Assembly (NCBI GenBank): GCA_019694955.1
Contig: JAIBAX010000006.1
Coordinates: 1 to 64,000, forward strand
Reading direction: 5' to 3'
Source: Chitinophagales bacterium
GTDB lineage: Bacteria; Bacteroidota; Bacteroidia; Chitinophagales; JADIYW01
DNA length: 64,000 nt
The first letter of the stretch is position 1; the number at the start of each line of letters is the position of its first letter. Positions 1 to 8,313 of this stretch are shown here, piece by piece. A program made the translations under genes and the position numbers. The notes beneath the pieces are model-generated. The model searched no databases, was not told where the DNA came from, and saw only the letters and a program-made list of their open reading frames with translations.

Positions 1-2
1 AG

Positions 3-347
3 AAAGTGTTGCAGTTCTTGTTGGAGAACCCAACGGCAATTGTAGAAATATCATCACATACGGATGCGAGGGCTACCTTTGCTTATAATATTGATTTATC
101 GCAGCGAAGAGCCAATAGTGTGGTGAAATGGTTAATCAATCAGGGCATTCCTAAAGAAAGAATGAAACCTGTTGGATATGGGGAAACAAAAGTTCTCAAC
201 GGCTGTACGGATGGTGTCAGGTGTTCGGAATTTGAACACCAACGCAACAGAAGAACAGAATTTAGGGTCATCGGCGGTACTATCAACATCAAGTCTTTGG
301 AAAGATTGGATATGAATGTCGACCCTTGTAATAACTGTCCATTCTAA
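3..347 (+). CDS. OmpA-family peptidoglycan-binding protein, 3' end only
   Basis: The frame is open from the left edge, so only about the last 114 codons are visible. They form an OmpA/MotB-like C-terminal domain: ISSHTDARA, then SQRRANSVVKWLINQGI, GYGETKVLNGC and the terminal NRRTEFRVIG. In this family these residues bind peptidoglycan in the periplasm and tie an outer-membrane protein to the wall. A tail of about 25 residues follows and ends in DPCNNCPF with two cysteines. Domains further upstream (often TPR or PD40 in Bacteroidota) cannot be seen, so the full architecture is unknown. The family call is secure; the specific role is not. Confidence 0.88.
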   Translation, partial: KVLQFLLENPTAIVEISSHTDARATFAYNIDLSQRRANSVVKWLINQGIPKERMKPVGYGETKVLNGCTDGVRCSEFEHQRNRRTEFRVIGGTINIKSLERLDMNVDPCNNCPF

Positions 348-393
348 TGAAATTATAACGGTTTAGGTTGAAGGATTATCAGAAAAAATAATG

Positions 394-448
394 ATAAAAT
401 AGTCCGTTCGAAAAATCCAGTTCCCTGTTCAGATGTAGACCTGTGAAC
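394..448 (-). repeat. Stem-loop repeat element, copy 1
   Basis: Read on the minus strand this begins GTTC and has an imperfect 9-bp stem with a 4-base loop closed by GAAC. A tail AGGGAACTGGATTTTT then GGACTATTTTAT follows. It aligns without gaps to 18969-19023 on the plus strand: 31 of 37 bases match in the tail plus closing arm, while the stem interior differs. At two stem positions both partners differ between copies (A-T to T-A, A-T to G-C), which keeps pairing. That suggests selection on an RNA or DNA hairpin. The function is unknown. Confidence 0.6.
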
Positions 449-629
449 AGGAGTGGAGACAACTTTATAAATCATCCAGCTATTCTGCGGCAACGGGCGA
501 AATGGTAGCCCGGAATAGCGTGGGTAAGTGTGCAGGCATGAGGACTATAAATGTAGCACGTGTGTGCCGCCCTATTTATGCTCAGTAAAATTTGACAGCC
601 GAAATGAACTGATTTTTCAACTTTATTTA

Positions 630-637
630 TACATTTG
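630..637 (+). promoter_or_regulatory. Bacteroidota -7 box for the small lipoprotein gene
   Basis: TACATTTG fits the TAnnTTTG consensus used by the phylum's primary sigma factor. It lies 25 bases before the ATG at 663. No clear TTTG -33 box is seen. Confidence 0.5.
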
Positions 638-662
638 TATATTATCCATTAAAAAAAAGTTT

Positions 663-872
663 ATGAAAAAAATAACAATTTCGGGAGTAGCATTAATGCT
701 CATGTTATCATTAACGTCCTGCAAGAAAGATTATACATGCAGTTGTTCGCTTGGAGGCGTTGAATTGGAGAAAATCCAGTATAAAGACATGAAAAAATCA
801 GAAGCACAAGATAAGTGTGATGAAAAAAATGATATAGCCGTTTTGGTAGGTGGTTCTTGCTCTTTAGACTAA
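663..872 (+). CDS. Small cysteine-rich lipoprotein of unknown function
   Basis: A 69-residue product. Residues 1-19 form a lipoprotein signal peptide (MKKITISGVALMLML then SLTSC), so the mature protein begins at Cys19 and is lipid-anchored. The mature part is lysine-rich with four more cysteines (YTCSCS, DKCDEK, GGSCSLD) that could pair outside the cytoplasm. The frame is open further upstream to 528, but the ATG at 663 is chosen because it gives the lipobox and follows a -7 box. A hairpin terminator follows 19 bases after the stop, so it is probably monocistronic. No family recognised. Confidence 0.65.
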   Translation: MKKITISGVALMLMLSLTSCKKDYTCSCSLGGVELEKIQYKDMKKSEAQDKCDEKNDIAVLVGGSCSLD

Positions 873-891
873 TCACTCACTACAAATGATT

Positions 892-929
892 ACAGGACAT
901 TTTCCAGTAGGAGAGTGTCCTGTTTTTTT
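892..929 (+). terminator. Rho-independent terminator after the small lipoprotein
   Basis: ACAGGACA (892-899) pairs perfectly with TGTCCTGT (916-923), followed by a run of seven T. The next gene's -7 box starts only four bases after the T run. Confidence 0.8.
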
Positions 930-932
930 ATA

Positions 933-940
933 TACATTTG
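933..940 (+). promoter_or_regulatory. -7 box directly before a start codon (leaderless mRNA likely)
   Basis: TACATTTG ends five bases before the ATG at 945. In this promoter class transcription starts a few bases after the box, so the transcript would begin at or next to the start codon with no leader. Confidence 0.5.
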
Positions 941-944
941 TACG

Positions 945-1874
945 ATGCAAAATAAGAAAATACTAAATGGAGTTGTGTCCTTTCTAATAGGAGTGGTATT
1001 CATTATTTCAGGAATATCCAAAATTTCGCCGATAGAAGTATTCGAAATCTCACTCGTAGACAACCTGTTCATGAGTTGGGACGGTGCAAGAATAGTCGCC
1101 CGGTTACTGATTTCATTGGAACTAATTATTGGATTCTTGCTTATTTTTCAGATAAATCTCCGCAACCTCACCTATAAAATCTGCTTAGGGTTGCTAGGAT
1201 TTTTCAGCCTTTTTCTCATTTGGATGCTCTTCTATAAAGGCAATAATACAGATTGTGGTTGCTTTGGACAATGGTTGCCTATGACGCCTTTACAATCTTT
1301 AATAAAAAATGTGCTCCTACTCATGGGAATTTATTATCTTTTTAAACAAAAACACGGATGGGAAATTCCTTTTCAAAAAATTGCCGTTCCCGTATCCGCA
1401 ATTGCATTGACCTTGGCAGTTTTTATGCTCAACCCACTTGAATTTTATAATACTACTCCCTACAAAGAAGGTGAAATCGGTTATAAACTTCCCTTACATT
1501 TAGTATATGAAACGCCTAATAATCAACCACCATCTGAGCAATTGCAACAGGGGAAATGGGTCATTGCCGTATTAAGTTCGAGATGTCCTCATTGTACTAT
1601 TGCCGCCACTAAACTTGCCGTTATACATAAACAAAATCCTGATGTTCCTATATTCCTAATTATCAATGGTAAAGGAGAAGTTTATCAAGAATTCTTAGAA
1701 AAAACTGCCTGCTCGGATGTACCACACCAGAATTTTAATGGAAAAAATGAATTTGTACAACTTACCGGAATGGAGTTACCTGCCATTTATTTTGTTGAGA
1801 ATAGTATCGTCAAAAAACGACCTAATGCCGATCTTTTAGACGAAAGTGACATTAAAGCTTTCTTAGGAAATTAA
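945..1874 (+). CDS. DoxX/MauE-like membrane protein with C-terminal thioredoxin-like domain
   Basis: A 309-residue protein in two parts. Residues 5-165 contain about five membrane segments with a DCGCFG motif (103-108) in the third loop, as in MauE/DoxX-type proteins linked to disulfide formation. Residues about 195-309 look like a thioredoxin fold outside the membrane, with the active-site motif CPHC at 214-217 and a cis-proline-like LPAIYF. The likely role is thiol-disulfide chemistry on exported proteins, by analogy with fusions that pass electrons across the membrane; the substrate is unknown. The frame runs back to a GTG at 915 inside the preceding terminator, so the ATG at 945 is preferred. 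Confidence 0.75.
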   Translation: MQNKKILNGVVSFLIGVVFIISGISKISPIEVFEISLVDNLFMSWDGARIVARLLISLELIIGFLLIFQINLRNLTYKICLGLLGFFSLFLIWMLFYKGNNTDCGCFGQWLPMTPLQSLIKNVLLLMGIYYLFKQKHGWEIPFQKIAVPVSAIALTLAVFMLNPLEFYNTTPYKEGEIGYKLPLHLVYETPNNQPPSEQLQQGKWVIAVLSSRCPHCTIAATKLAVIHKQNPDVPIFLIINGKGEVYQEFLEKTACSDVPHQNFNGKNEFVQLTGMELPAIYFVENSIVKKRPNADLLDESDIKAFLGN

Positions 1875-1978
1875 GAAGTTTATTTTTAGATATTCAAAAA
1901 ATAAAAGGTGCTTTTGAACAAAATGAAGATTTATCCAGTATTGTAGATAATTTCTTGCACAATTTTAACCCAAAATAA
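1874..1978 (+). other. Possible remnant reading frame of unknown origin
   Basis: After the previous gene a different frame stays open for 34 codons with protein-like composition (LDIQKIKGAFEQNEDL, then SIVDNFLHNFNPK) and then stops. There is no start codon in frame after the preceding stop. It may be the tail of a lost gene or chance. Confidence 0.2.
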
Positions 1979-1985
1979 CGTTATA

Positions 1986-2019
1986 TTTGAGGCGTTTGTA
2001 AGTAGTTGTCTTATTTTTG
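1986..2019 (+). promoter_or_regulatory. Promoter of the PASTA protein gene
   Basis: TTTG (1986-1989), a 22-base spacer, then TATTTTTG (2012-2019) match the two Bacteroidota promoter boxes with a slightly long spacer. The ATG follows 41 bases after the -7 box. Confidence 0.45.
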
Positions 2020-2060
2020 TCAACTGCTGAATAAATTAAAAAATTAGAGACACTTACAGA

Positions 2061-2918
2061 ATGAGTATCAAAGGGTTATTGGGTAAAACAGGTATTTTAG
2101 GTGCTATCATTGGCATGATTATGATCATTGCCATTTTTTTAGTACTGCTAAACGTTTTTTTTGTAACGTATACCATGCACGGCAATTCAGTAAAAGTGCC
2201 AACAGTGGAAGGGCTTACCATGAAAGAAGCGAAAAAAGTGCTAAAAAAAGCAGGACTGAAAGTTGTTATTGCCGATTCAACTTTTAGGTTAGATGTTAAA
2301 CCCGGTTTGGTAATCGATCAAAGTCCGGGTACTGGAAACGAGGTAAAAAAGTATAGAAAAGTATATCTAACAGTATCTAGCTATACTCCTGAACCTGTAA
2401 AAATGCCTAATCTCATAGATAATTCAAGGCGACAAGCCATCCTCATTTTAGAAAGCTACGGACTAAAACTCGGTAGAGAAAATTATGTTCCGGATATTGC
2501 CAAAGATGCTGTTAGAGCCATGTATTATAAGGGAAAACCCTTAAAAGCTGGTGCAATCATTCCCAAAGGATCTATCGTGGATTTAGACCTTGGTGACGGT
2601 ATTGGCGACACCAAAGTAGATGTCCCGGATTTGATTGGCGGTTCTTATCTGGAGGCATTAGCCGTTTTGGAAGCCTATGGACTTCAACCAGGTATCATTA
2701 CTGCTCAGGGCACTATTACAGATACTTTAAACGCATTCATTTACTATCAGCAACCGGAGTATGGTACTGCTTATAAATTGAGTCCCGGAGACCCCATCAA
2801 TTTATTCATTATGCAGGAAATGCCTGATTTAGAGCAATTAGATAATGGAAATGCCGTTGATGCGGAAGAATTGGAAAAGATTCATAATGATCAGTTAAAA
2901 GATAAACCTCAAAATTAA
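2061..2918 (+). CDS. Membrane-anchored protein with three PASTA domains
   Basis: A 285-residue protein with a single membrane helix at about 12-36 followed by three extracytoplasmic PASTA repeats: about 44-108 (VKVPTVEGLTMKEA), 112-178 (VKMPNLIDNSRRQA) and 187-253 (VDVPDLIGGSYLEA). PASTA domains elsewhere occur in Ser/Thr kinases and penicillin-binding proteins and can sense cell-wall fragments. No kinase or transpeptidase domain is present, so this is a stand-alone PASTA protein, a common form in Bacteroidota. The last 30 residues are acidic and probably disordered. It is nine bases from the next gene and probably co-transcribed. Confidence 0.85.
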   Translation: MSIKGLLGKTGILGAIIGMIMIIAIFLVLLNVFFVTYTMHGNSVKVPTVEGLTMKEAKKVLKKAGLKVVIADSTFRLDVKPGLVIDQSPGTGNEVKKYRKVYLTVSSYTPEPVKMPNLIDNSRRQAILILESYGLKLGRENYVPDIAKDAVRAMYYKGKPLKAGAIIPKGSIVDLDLGDGIGDTKVDVPDLIGGSYLEALAVLEAYGLQPGIITAQGTITDTLNAFIYYQQPEYGTAYKLSPGDPINLFIMQEMPDLEQLDNGNAVDAEELEKIHNDQLKDKPQN

Positions 2919-2927
2919 ACCATAGCT

Positions 2928-4784
2928 ATGCAAAAGATAATCGCTATCATATTGCTCACCATTTGTTCTTTTGGTCTTTATGCCCAACATGAACAATTGG
3001 TTCCTTTGACCGAAAATGACATCTTATCAAAATATTCATGGAGCAATAAATATAGCACTTCACGCATCGCACCGCTAATACTGCCCGTTTTTGATGACTT
3101 TAATTACGCCGGTCCATTTGCTGACCCGCAAATCTGGATAGACTCTTTTGCCTATGTCAACAACCATTACCCTATTTTACCACCTTCAATCGGTGTAGCG
3201 ACTTTTGATGGGTTAAATGCTAATGGCAAACCATATTCACTGCTAGAGGTAAATGCTGTTGCCGATTACTTAACTTCACAACCCATTCTATTGAATGGAT
3301 TAACAAGCGATAGTTTGGTTTTTTTAAGTTTTATGTATCAGCCAATGGGTTTGGGGCAGCGTCCGGAAGCAAATCAAGATTTTTTAATGCTTGAATTTAA
3401 AGACCAAACAGACAACTGGATTGAACAATGGCGCACCTCCGGCGACAGCTCGAGGGCTTTCAAACAGGTATTTATTCCGCTCAGTAATGACTTTTTATAT
3501 GATGGATTTCAGTTTAGATTTAAAAATATCGCCAAAATCTCCGGTAATAACGACCACTTTCATGTAGATTATGTGGTTCTAGACAAAAACCGAGATACCA
3601 TACAAGAGCAATCGCCAAAGGACATGGCCTTTCAGAGCATTCCAACACCGCTTTTAAAAACTTATTATGCCATGCCTTACAATCAATTTGATTCTACCTT
3701 TTTAGCAGATCAAGTGACGATACAGGTGCGCAATAACTTCACCAATGCCACCACCGACTTCTTAGACAATTTCGAATCAAAGGAGTTAGCCACCAATACC
3801 GTATTGAGTAGTTATATCGGTTCTTCTGTTGACTTGGCACCTACTTCTGATAACACCTTTAATTATTCGAAATTCAATGTGCCAACCACCTTTTCCGGAG
3901 ATACGATTACCATTAGAACCACCTATTCATTCAACGTTTCTGCGGAAGCAGGCGCTGACCCCAAAGTTTTAGCAAATAATACCGTTGTTAAAGATCAGGT
4001 TTTCGCCAATTTCTTTTCCTATGATGATGGAACGGCAGAACGGGGCTATCGGTTGACAGACGTTACGGGCGGGCAAGTAGCCCTAAAATTTGATGCCAAA
4101 ACATTGGATACACTACAAGGAATAAAAGTACATTTTGCCAATTTAAACCGCGATTATAGCCTGTCCTTATTATCGGTTATTGTGTGGAAGCAAATTGGCG
4201 CAACCGATGAAATCTTATATAAGGAGGATTTGGTAAAGCTTTCAGACTTTAGAAAACCCGGAGGTATTGACGCTTTGAACGATTTCGCTTTTTATGACCT
4301 CAAAAAGCAGTTTATCTTAGATGGTTCTGATAAATTATTGGTACAAGGCACTTTCTATATCGGGTTTTTGTTCACAGATAAAGATAAATGGACAATCGGC
4401 TATGACCTCAATACAGATGGGTCGCAAAACATGTTTTATAATGTAGGAAATGGATGGGCGCAAACACAATTTCAAGGGTCTTTAATGGTGAATCCCATCC
4501 TTGGAAAGCCACTGCCTTGGGAGTTGACACCAGTCATACAACCCAAACAAACCATGACGTTTAAAATATATCCTAACCCTGCAAAAAACCAATTTTTCAT
4601 TGAAGGCATACAACATGAATCTATAGTAAATATTTACAATAGCATAGGTAGTTTGGTACATAGTGAACAAATTGCCGAAAGCAAAACAATTGACATTCAA
4701 GGACTTACAACAGGTCTCTATTTTATAGAGATTGAAGACTTGCAGCTCCATCAAAAGGGAAGCAGCAAACTCATCATCAGATGA
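2928..4784 (+). CDS. Secreted protein with type IX (Por) C-terminal sorting domain
   Basis: A 618-residue protein with an N-terminal signal peptide ending near FGLYAQ (residue 20). The body is beta-rich with no catalytic motif I recognise. The last ~75 residues are a T9SS type A sorting domain: FKIYPNPAKNQFFIEG, then VNIYNSIGSLVHSEQ, then GLTTGLYFIEI and a basic end. Such domains direct export across the outer membrane by the type IX system, with the tail removed on secretion. It lies directly downstream of the PASTA gene and is likely in the same operon. Its role at the cell surface is unknown. Confidence 0.85.
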   Translation: MQKIIAIILLTICSFGLYAQHEQLVPLTENDILSKYSWSNKYSTSRIAPLILPVFDDFNYAGPFADPQIWIDSFAYVNNHYPILPPSIGVATFDGLNANGKPYSLLEVNAVADYLTSQPILLNGLTSDSLVFLSFMYQPMGLGQRPEANQDFLMLEFKDQTDNWIEQWRTSGDSSRAFKQVFIPLSNDFLYDGFQFRFKNIAKISGNNDHFHVDYVVLDKNRDTIQEQSPKDMAFQSIPTPLLKTYYAMPYNQFDSTFLADQVTIQVRNNFTNATTDFLDNFESKELATNTVLSSYIGSSVDLAPTSDNTFNYSKFNVPTTFSGDTITIRTTYSFNVSAEAGADPKVLANNTVVKDQVFANFFSYDDGTAERGYRLTDVTGGQVALKFDAKTLDTLQGIKVHFANLNRDYSLSLLSVIVWKQIGATDEILYKEDLVKLSDFRKPGGIDALNDFAFYDLKKQFILDGSDKLLVQGTFYIGFLFTDKDKWTIGYDLNTDGSQNMFYNVGNGWAQTQFQGSLMVNPILGKPLPWELTPVIQPKQTMTFKIYPNPAKNQFFIEGIQHESIVNIYNSIGSLVHSEQIAESKTIDIQGLTTGLYFIEIEDLQLHQKGSSKLIIR

Positions 4785-4826
4785 TAGCATCCAAGCACTA
4801 AAAAAACCAAAACTAAAAACTTAATT

Positions 4827-4897
4827 CGGGCAATCCACCCTGAAGGGTGTCGGGCTTTCGTCGCACACGGTTGCTCCTCTATCCCTATTGCAGATGG
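4827..4897 (-). repeat. GC-rich dispersed repeat, copy 1
   Basis: On the minus strand this contains GGGATAGAGGAGCAACCGTG, then TGCGACGAAAGCCCG, with a small hairpin (CACCCT/AGGGTG) next to it. Its composition differs from the AT-rich surroundings. A related sequence with ACCGTGT and AGCG..CCCG blocks occurs at 18140-18192. Function unknown. Confidence 0.35.
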
Positions 4898-4975
4898 TTA
4901 TAATACATTGCTTTGTAACTTCAAAATATCTTATAAAAAATTGTTTCGAATGCTGGTATTTTAGCAAAAAAGGAT

Positions 4976-5194
4976 ATGGCACGAAGTACTTCTATTCTTT
5001 TAGGTGATTATTTTGAGAATTTCACTAATTAACAAATTGCCTCTGGAAAATATAGTTCAGTTAGCGAAGCTGTCCGAACCGCTTTGAGAATTTTTGAAGA
5101 GGAAGAAAATAAAACAAAATCGTCAGAATATATAATTAGCAACAAGAAGAATAATTTTAGCTATTCTTCGAAGAGTTTCTTAATTGTTTTGTGA
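4976..5194 (+). pseudogene. ParD-type antitoxin, broken by an in-frame stop
   Basis: The frame starts MARSTSILLGDYFENFTN, hits TAA at 5030-5032, and continues without shift as QIASGKYSSVSEAVRTALR, then IFEEEENK. This matches the ribbon-helix-helix ParD/CopG antitoxin pattern (MA..TS..LG..F..F, QIASGRY.S.SE.VR.ALR..EE.E). A single nonsense codon replaces a residue just before the conserved QIASG. After the stop the frame runs into the 3' end of the opposite gene and ends at 5192-5194. No ParE toxin follows, so this is a relic of a toxin-antitoxin pair. No other gene was found in 4785-5160. Confidence 0.75.
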
Positions 5195-8100
5195 TGCCCA
5201 TTATTTGCTACTTCATACACCTCTTCCAAAAAATCAGTGGAAATAGGGTTTGGATTAGGATATTTATGTTTTATCAAAAAATTTCTTAAAGCTAAATTCA
5301 CCTTATCTTCACCAATTAATTCACTTAGTTTATACATTGTTACCGCTCCTTTGGAATAAGAAATAGGTGTTAAATCGCCAGTCACTTTTATCAGAGGAAC
5401 GTCCCCTATAAAGCCCTTTTCATTTTCAAAAATTTCTTGATGAATTTTCACGTTTTCTTCGACTTTTTGCTTGCCATACATTTTTTTGAGCAACATCAAT
5501 TCGGTGTACATAGCCAATGTTTCCGTAAGCATCACATCACCCTCCCTATCATCGGGATTAATTTGCGTGTTGCCCCACCATAAATGTGATAATTCATGAC
5601 CTGCCAATTCATTAATCACATCTTGTTGTTGATCTGCATTGATGTTGCAATGGAACGTCATATTTTCTGTCATATAAATGGTTGCAGGATAAGCGGTAGC
5701 ATTAAATCCTTGGGTAAAACCTGAAATTTCAGCAAAACGAATGGTTTTAAACGGATATTCCCCAAAATTGGTTTCGCAATAATCCATCGTTATTTTAGCA
5801 TTTTTTATCAAATGTTCCACATTTTCAAAATGTAACGGATGATAATATACTTCGAATTTTTTTCCATTATATTGCTCTTTTTTTACTGCATATTCTGCCG
5901 AAGAGATGGCAAAACGAAACGGAATAGCTTCAATTTTAAACTGAAATACATTTCTGTCATTTTCTTTCCAATTTTTGATTAATTCTCCAATGCCAATTAC
6001 AGTTTGATTTGCCTCTGTAGAAACAGTCATATTTAGCGAAATAAAATCATTTTTTGGAACTTTCGGGGCATTCAATGGCTTGATTTGAGTTGGTTTTCCA
6101 AGATTATATTTTTCTCTAATCTTCTCGTTTTCAATCTCATTTGAAGCATTATATCCAATTTGAGGAAAATATCGACTAATCCTCATAAAACTTCCGTTTT
6201 TTACAATTGCGTTGAACGATTGATGTCCATTTATAGGTTTCCATTGGTAAAATAATTCAAAATCGAAACTCATTTTTTGATGAGGAAGCAATGCTTTTTT
6301 TAATCGAATTATTTGATATTGATTTTCAATATCAAACTTGCCGTTTTTAGTTTTCAAAATGGCATTTTTGATAATAAAATCGTCTGAAAAATTAATTAAG
6401 ATTTCCTCAATGGATTGCTGCGTTTTATTTTCTAAAATATAATTTCCCTTGATGACATAGGCATTTTTGGAAGGAAATAAGTCTATTCTTGTGGTAATAT
6501 TGGTTACGGTTGGTTGTGGTAGATTTTGAAAAATTTTGAATTTTTTTTCATAATTCGCTTGAGCCAATTCTGCTATATTTCTATCTTTTTCATGGTAACC
6601 GTCAATGATGGTATTTCCTAAAAGGAAAAGAAAACCGAGACTACAAACACTTGTTACCCAAAACGAAAATTGTTTAAGTGACTTTTTGGTTTGATGAATG
6701 AAATATAGCAAAACAAGAACGATCATAAAACCAAAAAGCAACCTTTGCAGAAAAACATTTTCATAACTTCCAAAACCATTCATATCGCTGTATTCAAAAG
6801 GAAGGGTATTCAAAAATTTCAATAGAGGATTTTTGATAATGACTTTTCCCAATTGAGAGGTCATCAATACCGTAAATATTCCAGAAACAGCTAAAGCAAG
6901 GTATTTATTTCTAATTATTTTCTGAAAAACCAAAACAAATCCACTCACAACAATCAGAGGAAAAGTAGTGTATAAGAAGATTTTAGCATAAATTTTCCAT
7001 TCTAGTATTAGATAACCGAAAACCCCTTGAAAAACAATTCCTTCTACAATTAAAACAACTGTTAAAACAAAACTCAATCCTATTAAGGTAAACCAAAGAG
7101 ACCAATATTTCATCGTAAAACTAGGCGTACTTTCTTCTATGTAATGGAAGTTTGAATTTTTGCTTCTCCAATACAAATCGTTTCCGTAAAAAACCAAAAT
7201 CAATGCACCCAACACATAAAAATTTTGAATAATTGTAGAAGCCATTAATCCAGTAGAAGCGTAACGTTGCGGCAAACGAATTCCTTTGTCGATTTCTGCA
7301 TACATTTCCATCCCAACAGCAAAGAGCAAACTCAAAATAATCAATACAAAAGGAATGCTCTTTACTATGTAGATTCCGTTCATTTTCGTAAAAGAAAAAA
7401 ACGCTTGAAGCCTAACTTTTGGTGATTTTTTTGTAGGAACAAACGCTAACGGGAAAGAAGAAATGATACTCGAAGTTTGTTTAACTTTGGATGATTTTTC
7501 TTTTTTAGAAACTGAAAAAAATTTAACCACTAAAATCAATAATAAAATAGAGATTACAAGAACCCCAATTCTGTTCGCCAATAAAACTCCACTTAACTGA
7601 AGTAGTTCTACATTTTTTTGTTCAATCGATAAGTGTGTTGTTTGATAAAAAAAAGCTGACAAACCAAACGGATCTACAATCGCCGAAATCATTTGTGCTT
7701 GTTTCGATTGTGGCAAATTGTTCGCCATAAATGGTGAGTTGGAATAAATCATACTTATCATATAAAAAACATAAACTAGCAAACCACTTACATGAATAAA
7801 TAACTTATTTTTCGTAAGCCAACCCACTGAAGTGGTAATAGTAACTAAGAAAAAGGTATTAATTGCGCTAAAAACAATAATAGGAAAGAGATAAAATAAA
7901 AAATTAAAATTGAGCATTTTTTCTCCATCTGAAGCCAATTCTCGGCCTATAAAAAAACTGAGGGTCAGCAAAATGGTAAAGCCCAAACTCAATAGAAAAA
8001 TAGAAAAAAAGCGACTCCAAAGAAATTGCCTTTTAGAAATAGGTAAAGAAAAATAGATAAGATTGAAATTGAAATCAATTTCTTGTAATGCCAATTGAGC

Positions 8101-8313
8101 AGAAAATATAGTGGAAAAAAAGAGGCTGGCTAAACTCAAAAATGCCGTAATATACGCTACTTGATAAGACGAATTATACGCTAAATTTTCGCTTAAAGTG
8201 AACCTTGCGTTACTTCCTCCAAATACTCCGAAAGCAATTAATATAATTAGTAAAAATAAAAATCTCCATGTTTTACTATACGCTTTTAAATCGAATAATA
8301 ATAAAGTCTTCAT
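5161..8313 (-). CDS. ABC transporter permease fused to M1-family aminopeptidase
   Basis: A 1050-residue fusion. The first ~600 residues hold two blocks of membrane helices like ABC-2 permeases. The C-terminal ~400 residues are an M1/gluzincin zinc peptidase with HELSHLWWGN (near residue 905), followed by the zinc-ligand Glu in MLTETLAMY. The HExxH-to-Glu spacing is two residues longer than in classical aminopeptidase N. It overlaps the ATPase gene by four bases, so the two form a transporter pair. The substrate is unknown; a membrane-tethered peptidase that trims exported or imported peptides is an inference. The last bases overlap the ParD relic on the other strand. Confidence 0.85.
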   Translation of the reverse strand: MKTLLLFDLKAYSKTWRFLFLLIILIAFGVFGGSNARFTLSENLAYNSSYQVAYITAFLSLASLFFSTIFSAQLALQEIDFNFNLIYFSLPISKRQFLWSRFFSIFLLSLGFTILLTLSFFIGRELASDGEKMLNFNFLFYLFPIIVFSAINTFFLVTITTSVGWLTKNKLFIHVSGLLVYVFYMISMIYSNSPFMANNLPQSKQAQMISAIVDPFGLSAFFYQTTHLSIEQKNVELLQLSGVLLANRIGVLVISILLLILVVKFFSVSKKEKSSKVKQTSSIISSFPLAFVPTKKSPKVRLQAFFSFTKMNGIYIVKSIPFVLIILSLLFAVGMEMYAEIDKGIRLPQRYASTGLMASTIIQNFYVLGALILVFYGNDLYWRSKNSNFHYIEESTPSFTMKYWSLWFTLIGLSFVLTVVLIVEGIVFQGVFGYLILEWKIYAKIFLYTTFPLIVVSGFVLVFQKIIRNKYLALAVSGIFTVLMTSQLGKVIIKNPLLKFLNTLPFEYSDMNGFGSYENVFLQRLLFGFMIVLVLLYFIHQTKKSLKQFSFWVTSVCSLGFLFLLGNTIIDGYHEKDRNIAELAQANYEKKFKIFQNLPQPTVTNITTRIDLFPSKNAYVIKGNYILENKTQQSIEEILINFSDDFIIKNAILKTKNGKFDIENQYQIIRLKKALLPHQKMSFDFELFYQWKPINGHQSFNAIVKNGSFMRISRYFPQIGYNASNEIENEKIREKYNLGKPTQIKPLNAPKVPKNDFISLNMTVSTEANQTVIGIGELIKNWKENDRNVFQFKIEAIPFRFAISSAEYAVKKEQYNGKKFEVYYHPLHFENVEHLIKNAKITMDYCETNFGEYPFKTIRFAEISGFTQGFNATAYPATIYMTENMTFHCNINADQQQDVINELAGHELSHLWWGNTQINPDDREGDVMLTETLAMYTELMLLKKMYGKQKVEENVKIHQEIFENEKGFIGDVPLIKVTGDLTPISYSKGAVTMYKLSELIGEDKVNLALRNFLIKHKYPNPNPISTDFLEEVYEVANNGHHKTIKKLFEE

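Larger units (their letters stand above)
348..662. other. Intergenic region with a stem-loop repeat and no gene recognised
   Basis: No convincing reading frame was found in these 315 bases. Bases 394-448 hold a 55-base element, read on the minus strand, that recurs near 18969. Around 481-517 there are short complementary blocks (TATTC/GAATA and GGGC/GCCC) that could fold, but they do not form a tRNA cloverleaf. The last 33 bases hold the promoter and leader of the next gene. Confidence 0.5.

Noticed and set aside
478-545. tRNA- or tmRNA-like segment
   Set aside because: Short complementary blocks exist but no acceptor stem, no T-loop consensus and no CCA end fit a tRNA.
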